Below, one piece after another: positions 53,779 to 61,307 of a stretch of 64,000 nt of DNA (the stretch's first letter is position 1; every line of letters begins with the position of its first letter). The stretch lies in contig CACKMK010000004.1 in the NCBI GenBank assembly GCA_902601345.1, positions 55,233 to 119,232 of the forward strand, written 5' to 3'. Under the pieces are notes generated by a model. That model saw nothing but the letters and a program-made list of their open reading frames with translations. It did no database searches and had not been told where the DNA came from. The position numbers and the translations under genes are program-made. Source of the DNA: an uncultured Candidatus Poseidoniales archaeon (GTDB lineage: Archaea; Thermoplasmatota; Poseidoniia; Poseidoniales; Thalassarchaeaceae).

Positions 53779-55464
53779 TCATTTCAGTCTCTGCTTGGCC
53801 CAATTGCTCAATTTCTCTCTCTCTATTTTTGCTTCATGTCCTGCATCTACCGGAAACGCCCCCGAATACTGTAGGAAAGTGAGCTCACCGTCATAGCCCA
53901 GTAAACGACAGGCTCGTTTCGCCTCTTCTTTCAGCCTCTTTTCCATTTCATTCCAAGGAGCGCTGTCCTTTTCGACCAGAATCACGGGCCAATGGTTATC
54001 TGGACCCGCCACCAGAGCGGTTCTAATCCCGAGGCTGTGATTGAAGATCGCCTCTACCTGCTTGGTGTGTAGAGTGGAGCCGTCTTTCGATCTAACTCTG
54101 TGAGCCTTCCTACCGACTATCCAAACTCTACCATGCTCATCTAAGTATCCCAAATCCCCGGTTCGATGCCAATTAGTCCCATCGAGAGAGTCGTGAGCAG
54201 TGGTCTTTGGGCCCCCAAACTCTATTTCATCCTGCCCGATAAGAGAAGAATACACTGCTGGGCCCATGACCGAAATTTCTCCGATGGAACCAGGCCCAGA
54301 ACCCGAGACTTCTGATGCAACGGAAGGGTCAAACTGTTCATTGTTATCCTCGAAAGAAAGCACCCTGATCCTAATCTCCCCCACTGGTTCTCCCAGACAG
54401 AACCCCATTCCAGACTCGGTTTCTGTGTGAGTTTCTATGACCGTGCTGGCCTGGGCATGGCAAAGGGGAAACCCCTCAGTAGCCCCGTATACAAGATGGA
54501 ATCCTCCACGGGCCGGCCTCTCTTGTGATAGGTGGCTTTCAATCGTACTGACGAAACCAGCAGAAATCGTCTCCCCTCCGACGTAAATCCGGGTTAGAGA
54601 TTTCAGCATTGCCGGTAATTGATTATGAGATTCCGCGTGGCTTTCCAAGTAGTTTGCCAGATGGATTGCCGACGGAGGGGACAGGAATGCTGCCGTCGCT
54701 CCCCAATTAGAGATGGTTTGGACTATTTCCTGCCCGGTGATATGTCTAGGTTTAGCAATTATTGACACGGATGAAATTCCAATCAGAGGATGGATGATTA
54801 GCGTACCAGATCTTCCGAAGAAGACGTCCTCAGACGTAATTCCCTCCGATTCGAGAGTGCGGAGGAGAGAATAAAGCATCCCGTGAGAGTATATCACTCC
54901 CTTCGGTGGTCCGGTGCTTCCTGTTGTGTACCTAACAAAGGCAGGGACGTCGGTCCAGTCAATTTCCTTTTTCGAGATAAAATCTGACTCTTTGTTAGAA
55001 TTAGGATGGAATTTCTTTAGATTTCGGATGTTAATTGTCCTCAACTTTCTGGGTCCGAGACGGAGGATCCTGCGAATTGCGAGCAAAGCCCCGCTACCGA
55101 TTACCCCCTCTGGTCTGGCTCTGTTCAGAATTTTTCTTAGTTGCGCTCTTCCGTTCCGCTTCCTGATTTCGATGGGAGGTAGTAGGAGAGGGACTGCCCC
55201 CGTCTTGAGCATTGCATACATCAGTACGACGAATTCGGTACTAGGACGTGCTAGTACGAGTGTTACTAGACCGTCCTTGAAACCTCTATTCGATAGATAG
55301 CGAGCTGCCTTATCGCTCTTTTGATCGAGTTCTCTGAAAGAGATACTGTCTGTTTTCTTCTTTCCTTTCCTGATGAACGCAAATGCTATTTTATCAGGAA
55401 ATGCGTCTGCCTTGCTAGAAAGTTTGTCTAGGATGTTGTTCAAACTAGTCCTCCCGAGGTGCAA
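53779..55464 (-). CDS. Acyl-adenylate-forming ligase, OleC-like
   Basis: ANL-superfamily enzyme that activates a carboxylate with ATP. P-loop YTTGSTGPPKGVIYSHG, A5 region LVYGATEGFP, A7/A8 WHRTGDLGYLDEHGRVWIVGRKAHRV split over two motifs, and the end FPVDAGHEAKIEREKL. The PVD-x-x-H-x-AKI-x-REKL ending and GLPVEG-like loop recall OleC, the beta-lactone synthetase of bacterial long-chain olefin synthesis, more than ordinary acyl-CoA ligases. 561 aa from TTG 55464, overlapping trm5 by 20 nt; TTG 55443 is an equally possible start. OleA, OleB and OleD partners are not in the window, so a fatty-acid ligase role is also possible. Confidence 0.8.
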   Translation of the reverse strand: MHLGRTSLNNILDKLSSKADAFPDKIAFAFIRKGKKKTDSISFRELDQKSDKAARYLSNRGFKDGLVTLVLARPSTEFVVLMYAMLKTGAVPLLLPPIEIRKRNGRAQLRKILNRARPEGVIGSGALLAIRRILRLGPRKLRTINIRNLKKFHPNSNKESDFISKKEIDWTDVPAFVRYTTGSTGPPKGVIYSHGMLYSLLRTLESEGITSEDVFFGRSGTLIIHPLIGISSVSIIAKPRHITGQEIVQTISNWGATAAFLSPPSAIHLANYLESHAESHNQLPAMLKSLTRIYVGGETISAGFVSTIESHLSQERPARGGFHLVYGATEGFPLCHAQASTVIETHTETESGMGFCLGEPVGEIRIRVLSFEDNNEQFDPSVASEVSGSGPGSIGEISVMGPAVYSSLIGQDEIEFGGPKTTAHDSLDGTNWHRTGDLGYLDEHGRVWIVGRKAHRVRSKDGSTLHTKQVEAIFNHSLGIRTALVAGPDNHWPVILVEKDSAPWNEMEKRLKEEAKRACRLLGYDGELTFLQYSGAFPVDAGHEAKIEREKLSNWAKQRLK

Positions 55465-56623
55465 TCCAAGCCTGGAAAGAGCATAGTCTAAGTTTGCTAC
55501 TGTAATCTCTCTTTATTCTCAGATTTGGGGCAGGGAACCCTTCCAGTGAGTCAGGGAGATCTCGACTAATGGATCGGTTGGCGTGCTCGATTTCGTTCTC
55601 TGGGACAATAACCCTACCCCTCACCATAGATGGGGTTTCTCGGTCAAGCAGAGGCACAAGAGAGTGTAGAATATCGAGTGTCCTATGTGGGAGGTTTACT
55701 ATGAGCAGGTCCCACCTGCCAGTAAACTCCGGATTAGTTTGTAGTTGCATGGCATCGGCGACCCCGATTATACGGTCTTCGAAGATCCTTGATATCGGAG
55801 CAGGTCCCATCGGATAACTCCTGCCGTCCCATCTGCGGAGGTTATCCATCAGGAGCTCCACTGCATGGGGATTAAGATCAGATGCCAGCACCTCGCTGAC
55901 TAGGCCCGGTTCCGAAAGCAGAATTGCTAGCGAAGGGCCTACTCCACAAAATGGATCGCAGACCCTTAACGGCCTTCCTAGTAGTTCTCTAAGTTCTCTG
56001 GCCAGTGCAAGAGTCTCGAGTCTCTCGGACTGGAGTTTGGTCGAGAAGTAGGCCTTACTTGGATCACAAGCGATGGATTTCCCAGACTCTCGGACCAGGA
56101 CACGGGTACTGCTGACGGAGTCTGGAATTGCCTCGGTAACTATCGCGCCATCGACTCTGGCACCAATCGGGGTTAGCTTGCGTATCCTTAGCTCGCCCTG
56201 GACGCCTTCGTCGTTTAGGACTAGTCTGATGTGAGGATGGGAAAGGAGTTTGGCCTCAGCGATTTGGGTAGAGAACCTCTCCAAGGCGTCCTCGATTCTT
56301 ACTATCATCATATCCGAAATGAACTCATGTGAAGAAGGCCATGCTTCACCATGAGTCGCAATCACCTCTGGTCCCAAAAGACTCGTGAGATGGTTCCACC
56401 AATCGGAGTCGATTCTATTGTCGGGCTGACCCTCGTGGACTTCTGTATCGTATTTGTCAAAGGGCGCTGGGAGTGCGATTGGAGACCCAGGATCGATGGG
56501 GACCAAGCGGAATTCTGCATCGTCCTGCGAGAAAACCCTCATGTCAGAAGCTAGCCACTCCCTCTCTCTGAGTAGACTCAGGATCCTCTCCACATCGCGA
56601 TTTGGGACCCTCAGGTGACGCAT
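55445..56623 (-). CDS. trm5: tRNA (guanine37-N1)-methyltransferase Trm5
   Basis: Methylates N1 of G37 next to the anticodon, which prevents +1 frameshifting. Recognised by the N-terminal segment MRHLRVPNRDVERIL, the D2 core DPSKAYFSTKLQSERLE, the SAM motif VCDPFCGVGPSLAILL, motif ASDLNPHAVELLMDNL, and the catalytic LIVNLPHRTLDILH. 392 aa from ATG 56623. A TTG at 56659 is in frame but crowds the divergent gene. The ligase gene downstream overlaps its end. Confidence 0.9.
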   Translation of the reverse strand: MRHLRVPNRDVERILSLLREREWLASDMRVFSQDDAEFRLVPIDPGSPIALPAPFDKYDTEVHEGQPDNRIDSDWWNHLTSLLGPEVIATHGEAWPSSHEFISDMMIVRIEDALERFSTQIAEAKLLSHPHIRLVLNDEGVQGELRIRKLTPIGARVDGAIVTEAIPDSVSSTRVLVRESGKSIACDPSKAYFSTKLQSERLETLALARELRELLGRPLRVCDPFCGVGPSLAILLSEPGLVSEVLASDLNPHAVELLMDNLRRWDGRSYPMGPAPISRIFEDRIIGVADAMQLQTNPEFTGRWDLLIVNLPHRTLDILHSLVPLLDRETPSMVRGRVIVPENEIEHANRSISRDLPDSLEGFPAPNLRIKRDYSSKLRLCSFQAWIAPRED

Positions 56624-56678
56624 CACGTTGATGGGCCGGTAGGCGCCATCGCTTGACAATGACGGAGATGAGGGTCAC

Positions 56679-57197
56679 ATGATCAAGAGCATCCTGATCT
56701 CGCCGATAAAACGAAACCTGCTCACAAAGAAGATGTTCAGGGTAGCTAAGGAGATGTCCGAGACCAAGGGGAAGAAGCTGATGGTAATCGGTGATCCCTG
56801 TAGCGGGAACTACTTCCAAATCATGTCCAGCATGTTCCCTAACTGCGAGCATGGGGACGTTACTGTAGACCTGTATGGCTGCGATGAGTGCAATAGGATG
56901 GACATCAACGATATGTCGGCCTGGGAGGAGTTCGATGATGGTGAGTTCGTGGTGATGGAGACAGGGGTTCTAGGTTTTTCGAAGAACATTGGGGCGGTGC
57001 TTTCCCAAATCAGGAGGGTCTCTGGAGGAGACTTCCTTTCTGCGGGAGGGAACAAGGGCTTTCTTTGGGAGATGTTCCTCTACAAGACCTACAGTAAGGA
57101 GTTGATTTACTCGATGGACCCATTCGACTCGCGTGTGGATGATCATTACTCGGGGATTCTGTTGGGTCGAAAGGGCTCCTTTCGCCTGAAGTTCTGA
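56679..57197 (+). CDS. Unknown protein, possible Rossmann-type fold
   Basis: 172 aa, ATG 56679, soluble. Residues 33-45 (KLMVIGDPCSGNY) look like a nucleotide- or SAM-binding loop after a beta strand. Then come VDLYGCDECNRMDI with two close cysteines, EFVVMETGVLGFS, and the end GGNKGFLWEMFLYKTYSKELIYSMDPF. Not enough to name a family; a degenerate class I methyltransferase is the best guess. It lies between trm5 (divergent) and dph5 (same strand, 41 nt away), two translation-related enzymes, so a link with tRNA or translation is possible. Confidence 0.72.
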   Translation: MIKSILISPIKRNLLTKKMFRVAKEMSETKGKKLMVIGDPCSGNYFQIMSSMFPNCEHGDVTVDLYGCDECNRMDINDMSAWEEFDDGEFVVMETGVLGFSKNIGAVLSQIRRVSGGDFLSAGGNKGFLWEMFLYKTYSKELIYSMDPFDSRVDDHYSGILLGRKGSFRLKF

Positions 57198-57238
57198 GGC
57201 ACATCATATTGATGTGCATAAGAGCATAGGCAAGGGAG

Positions 57239-58075
57239 ATGGCAACTGATGAGGTTCCTGCCGGGCTATGGCTAATCGGTATCGGTCCAGGGGATCTGGG
57301 GCACATGACTGAGAGGGCTCGTAGTGTGGCACGGGGGTGCAAAAAGAGGTACTTGGAGGGATACACCGCAGTTCTGCCCACGGAGCAGGAGGTCCTGTTG
57401 GAGAGTGTGGTAGGGCCCTGGGAGAGGATGATGCGCCCGTCTGTAGAAAGTCCTGAGGCTTTACTTGACGAGTCACGGAACGATTCTGTGGCCCTTATGG
57501 TCGTTGGAGATCCGATGCAAGCTACCACGCACATAGATTTAGAGGCAAGATGTATGGAGGAAGGGATTGGTTTCGAAGTAATCCCTGGGATGTCTGCCAC
57601 TTCGCTAGCCGTCTCTCTATCTGGACTTCAATCGTACAAGTTCGGACGGCAGGTCACGCTGCCCTATCCATACGGAGATTATCTTGCCACGTCACCACTG
57701 GAAATGATTCTAAGGAATTTGGAAGGTGGTTTGCATACGCTGGTTCTTCTGGATCTCGACCCAACGGGGATGGGTTTCGACCTTCCGACTCCGATGAGTC
57801 CTTCGCAAGCCATTTCCACCCTTGAGGAGATGAAAGAGAAGTGGTTGGAAGAGGAAGATGGTCTAGATTCTAATAGCGTTATCAAAAGCGTCTTGGCAAT
57901 CAACGAGTGGGAGGGGATGCTTCTGAGTGATGTTGGAACTAAGGGGCAGAGAATCTTCTCTGGGAGTCTTGAGGAAATCTCAAAGATTCAGGGGGGTTGG
58001 GTTCATTCCCTCATAATACCGTCGGAAATGAGCGAAAACGAAAGAGAGGCTTTCGGCAGAAGGGGAGCGATGTAG
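57239..58075 (+). CDS. dph5: Diphthine synthase Dph5
   Basis: SAM-dependent methyltransferase of the tetrapyrrole-methylase fold that builds the diphthamide precursor on the histidine of elongation factor 2. Landmarks: LWLIGIGPGDLGHMTERARSV, RYLEGYTAVLP, VALMVVGDPMQATTHIDL, EVIPGMSATSLAVSLSGLQSYKFG and VTLPYPYG. 278 aa, ATG. Complete. The archaeal/eukaryotic nature of diphthamide supports the archaeal assignment of the window. The next gene follows after 25 nt. Confidence 0.96.
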   Translation: MATDEVPAGLWLIGIGPGDLGHMTERARSVARGCKKRYLEGYTAVLPTEQEVLLESVVGPWERMMRPSVESPEALLDESRNDSVALMVVGDPMQATTHIDLEARCMEEGIGFEVIPGMSATSLAVSLSGLQSYKFGRQVTLPYPYGDYLATSPLEMILRNLEGGLHTLVLLDLDPTGMGFDLPTPMSPSQAISTLEEMKEKWLEEEDGLDSNSVIKSVLAINEWEGMLLSDVGTKGQRIFSGSLEEISKIQGGWVHSLIIPSEMSENEREAFGRRGAM

Positions 58076-58100
58076 GGCCCCCGTCGAACTCAAGTCTGAG

Positions 58101-59834
58101 ATGCCTTTCGGTAAATTGGATATCATGGCCAAGCCTCCCGCAGAAGTTCGTTTCCCCGGTGACAGGACCCGTAGGAAGAGAGTGAGGGTAAGGGGGATTA
58201 AACAGGCCTCGAGAGAAATCCAGCAGAGGCTCGAGAAGAGCCTGGAGGCACTGCTGGAAAACCCAGAGAGTTTCCTACCAGAGATACTCGGGGAGTTGGG
58301 GAAGGTCTCACTCTTCGGGAATAAGGACCCCATGGCATTGACGTTGCACGAGCTCAAAGCTGTGTCCTCAAAAAGAAACGATATCAGGTGGCTTAAGAAA
58401 AGGATGTCCAAAAGAAGTGGGGGGGATGTATCCCGTTCCCTTGCTGGGAGCCTAGTTGCAGCATCTGAAGAGGATTTGACTACGGTCTCGGTATTCAAGA
58501 GCGACGTCTATGGTAACGCTAGCTACCTGAAGAGAGGGAGCGGTAGGCCTGGCCATCTTGTTGGCATACAGAACTTCAACCACCCCCGGCTGAGGCTTTT
58601 GGTCTGGGACGACCACGCCAAGGCAGGCCAGTACTTCTTCTCGTGGGATGGGGGTTTCGTGTTCACTGGATTTGAGCCGGCTCCCCCCTCCGAATGGGTG
58701 CAGTGGACGCTGGGGAACATTTCAGTGGATCTGCAGGGAGATTCTTGCAAGTGGTCTGCGGGATTGGATGAAGAGACGGTTGTCTCGGAGTTAGGGACGG
58801 CGGATGGCTGGCTGAAGCTCGAGTTCTCCGATGGAACCAGGGTGGGGCTCTCCCCCGCGGCGCTGGCCAAGACAGAGGAGCCTGTGGCAAGGAGCATGGC
58901 TGTGTCGATGATGCCTCCCAATAAACTTGGAGAGGTCTGCGAGGTGGCTTGGATTTGGAGGCCAGAGGGGTGGCCAGAGGACAGGGCTCTACCCGAAGAG
59001 GGTCTTGAGAGAGTGGATGAAGTCCTGAATACCTGGCTCAAGATGTCGTTGGAGGACAATGCGTTAGCAAGGGCGTGCAGGTACAGTATTCTGAACTCGA
59101 TCACCGATGGATTCGTCGTCGGTAGTAACTGGTTCTCCGATGATGATAGAGGGGAGTTCCTCGATCACATGAGTGGGACGGAGGATGAGCGCCGGGCGCT
59201 TGCCTGTGTACTTGATTCGATAGATGATGGAATCCACGTCAGGTCGGATGGCGTCGTAGTGGGCCTGGACGAAAAGGTCGTGAGGCTCGAAGACTCGTCG
59301 TGCCACCCTGTTCTGGTTTCTCTCTGGGAAGAGCACGGTGGGACAATCCTCGAGGGTTTGTTCGGACTGGTAGGAGAGGATGCGGAGAGGGTTCACTCAA
59401 GACAGTCGAAGAGGAAGCAGGGGTTCGGGGCTTTTCTACGAGAATTAAGCGAGTCGCTGAGCACTGCAATGAAGCTGGATAGGCTTCCTTGGGAGAGCGG
59501 AGCTCTCCCTAGCCCTCTATCATTCGCAGATGAGTTGGTTCGAAAGGCAGCTGATGATGGGGTTGCCTCCACTGTCTCCACGGCTAGAAAGGGTAGAGGT
59601 CTGGAGTCCTCCATGGGCTGGGCATGGTTGGTAGTGCACGAAAAGACAGAGTCGGATGCATGGAGATTCGATGAAGAGAGCCGCGACAAGGGTGGCGACT
59701 GGGTCCCGGCCCTGAGGGCGCTTTGGGACGCTGCTCAGGCGCTTCTGCTGGATGACGATCTTGAGGCTGAGTCAGACTATCGCTCTGCTATGGAGTGGTT
59801 GGCAGAGGTAAGCGGGTCTGGCTCGTTACCTTAG
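58101..59834 (+). CDS. Unknown large soluble protein
   Basis: Not recognised. 577 aa, ATG 58101 (ATG 58125 possible). Basic N-terminus (FPGDRTRRKRVRVRGIKQASRE split by short gaps) followed by helices (LEKSLEALLENPESFLPEI). Then a beta-rich middle containing GHLVGIQNFNHPRLRLLVWDD, with HAKAGQYFFSWDGGFVFTGF just after it, and a helical C-terminal half (DDRGEFLDHMSGTEDERRAL, FADELVRKAADDGVASTV). No signal peptide, membrane helix, Walker or metal motif. Follows dph5 by 25 nt and is probably cotranscribed. Confidence 0.75.
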   Translation: MPFGKLDIMAKPPAEVRFPGDRTRRKRVRVRGIKQASREIQQRLEKSLEALLENPESFLPEILGELGKVSLFGNKDPMALTLHELKAVSSKRNDIRWLKKRMSKRSGGDVSRSLAGSLVAASEEDLTTVSVFKSDVYGNASYLKRGSGRPGHLVGIQNFNHPRLRLLVWDDHAKAGQYFFSWDGGFVFTGFEPAPPSEWVQWTLGNISVDLQGDSCKWSAGLDEETVVSELGTADGWLKLEFSDGTRVGLSPAALAKTEEPVARSMAVSMMPPNKLGEVCEVAWIWRPEGWPEDRALPEEGLERVDEVLNTWLKMSLEDNALARACRYSILNSITDGFVVGSNWFSDDDRGEFLDHMSGTEDERRALACVLDSIDDGIHVRSDGVVVGLDEKVVRLEDSSCHPVLVSLWEEHGGTILEGLFGLVGEDAERVHSRQSKRKQGFGAFLRELSESLSTAMKLDRLPWESGALPSPLSFADELVRKAADDGVASTVSTARKGRGLESSMGWAWLVVHEKTESDAWRFDEESRDKGGDWVPALRALWDAAQALLLDDDLEAESDYRSAMEWLAEVSGSGSLP

Positions 59835-59854
59835 GCCGAGTTTCACATTTATCG

Positions 59855-60496
59855 CTAGAACGCCTCCGGGAACATCTCATACGCCTGGTACAAGAAACCA
59901 GCAGAGAATCCGATCATGCCCAGACCGCAAATTGCCAATGCAATTTTGTATGCTCTTGGCGACATAGAGCCACGTGTCCTGTCGAAAATGAGGGCTATGG
60001 CCATCTTTACGATGATTATCGTTACCAGGAAAGATAGTGCGTAGGCCACAGGAGCCACCGGCTCCTCGTCTGCTGCTGATGCCATCAGAGGACCACCGAT
60101 TAGGAACCAGAACACATACACATTCGGATTCAGTAGATTCGTAATCACCCCTCTGCTAAACGATCCAGTGACCTCCTGCTGCCCGATATCAGAATCAGGC
60201 GGTTCTATTCTGAAGCAATCGATACCGAACCAGAGTAGGAAACAGGCTCCCAGCATGGAAATCGTGAACATAAGACTAGGTTGATCAGCGACCCATCCTG
60301 ACAACAGTACGCTGATCACGATTAAGGGGCCATCAGTGAATATTGGAGCTGATGCGGCCCTTGCACCCGCGGACCATCCTCCAGTTAGGGTCTCTCGGAT
60401 TACCATGGTCAGTAGGGGGCCTGGGCGAACCCCCTCGAACAGACCGAGTGCTATCCCAGCTAAGGCTAGCTGCAATATGAGATCTGTTTGCATCAT
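59855..60496 (-). CDS. LysE/RhtB-family exporter
   Basis: Six-helix membrane exporter of the LysE superfamily, which expels amino acids or related small molecules. The N-terminal helix with the conserved PGP motif is seen in LGLFEGVRPGPLLTMVIRE; later GVITNLLNPNVYVFWF corresponds to the conserved NPxxxxFW region. 213 aa, standard length; ATG 60496. Its start abuts the stop of the BI-1 gene, implying cotranscription. Substrate not predictable. Confidence 0.88.
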   Translation of the reverse strand: MMQTDLILQLALAGIALGLFEGVRPGPLLTMVIRETLTGGWSAGARAASAPIFTDGPLIVISVLLSGWVADQPSLMFTISMLGACFLLWFGIDCFRIEPPDSDIGQQEVTGSFSRGVITNLLNPNVYVFWFLIGGPLMASAADEEPVAPVAYALSFLVTIIIVKMAIALIFDRTRGSMSPRAYKIALAICGLGMIGFSAGFLYQAYEMFPEAF

Positions 60497-61261
60497 CTAG
60501 CGCCTCGAGTAAATGGCAATCTTTGCCAGTAACTCCAGAATTTCCAGGTACAACCAGATTAGTGTGACCATCAGCCCAAAAGCGGCTCTCCACTCCAACT
60601 GCTTTGGTGCTCCCATCTGGACACCCCTCTCAATGAAGTCAAAGTCTGCCACAAGGCAGAGTGCTCCGATTCCTACGACGAAGAGCGAGAATGCTATTCC
60701 TGCAGGGGTCGCATCGTGGATGTAAGGGACTTGAAACAACCCTGTGACTGCACCAATAATAGAGAATATGTAGATCAGAATGATAGCAAACAACGAGGAA
60801 TATACTGCTATCGCTAGATTCCTGTCCCACCTGATTAGGCCTGCTCTGTAAATCGCAATCATTGATGCGAGAATCATGAAGGTGAGGAAGGCTGCTAGGA
60901 TTCCGATCCCTGGAAGGTCGAGGCCCACTTCGAAAAACCAGGTTATCCCCCCTATTACCAGCCCCTCTAGTGCTGCGTATGTGCATATTAGCATCGGATT
61001 AGTGGACCCGGAGAAAATCACGATCAAGGCTACGATTAAGCCACCAAGCGCACCGACTAAGATAAGTGGGGCACTATCAGGCATCGAGAAAGCGGTAAAG
61101 AGTGCAGTTGTGGCTGTAATCAGGAGTAGGAGCCCCGTTTTCTCCGCTACTCCCTCGATTGTCATCATGTTGGACTCGTAGCCCTCCCACCAAGGAGCGT
61201 CCTTGTAGGCAGACTTCTGGAATGTTGAGTCATTGAGTGCGGGATTCCCCGACCTGTACAT
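60497..61261 (-). CDS. Bax inhibitor-1/YccA-family membrane protein
   Basis: Seven-helix protein of the BI-1/YetJ/YccA family, members of which act as pH-sensitive calcium leak channels. N-terminal YRSGNPALNDSTFQKS is the YccA-type signature; seven hydrophobic segments follow between about residues 38 and 250, ending in LYLEILELLAKI, typical of the last helix. 254 aa, ATG 61261. It precedes the LysE exporter directly. Calcium handling would suit a cell carrying a surface protein with dozens of calcium sites, but that link is speculation. Confidence 0.88.
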   Translation of the reverse strand: MYRSGNPALNDSTFQKSAYKDAPWWEGYESNMMTIEGVAEKTGLLLLITATTALFTAFSMPDSAPLILVGALGGLIVALIVIFSGSTNPMLICTYAALEGLVIGGITWFFEVGLDLPGIGILAAFLTFMILASMIAIYRAGLIRWDRNLAIAVYSSLFAIILIYIFSIIGAVTGLFQVPYIHDATPAGIAFSLFVVGIGALCLVADFDFIERGVQMGAPKQLEWRAAFGLMVTLIWLYLEILELLAKIAIYSRR

Positions 61262-61307
61262 GGATATCGGTTCCGGTCGGGGTTCTCAAGGCTTGGGATT
61301 GGTTCTG

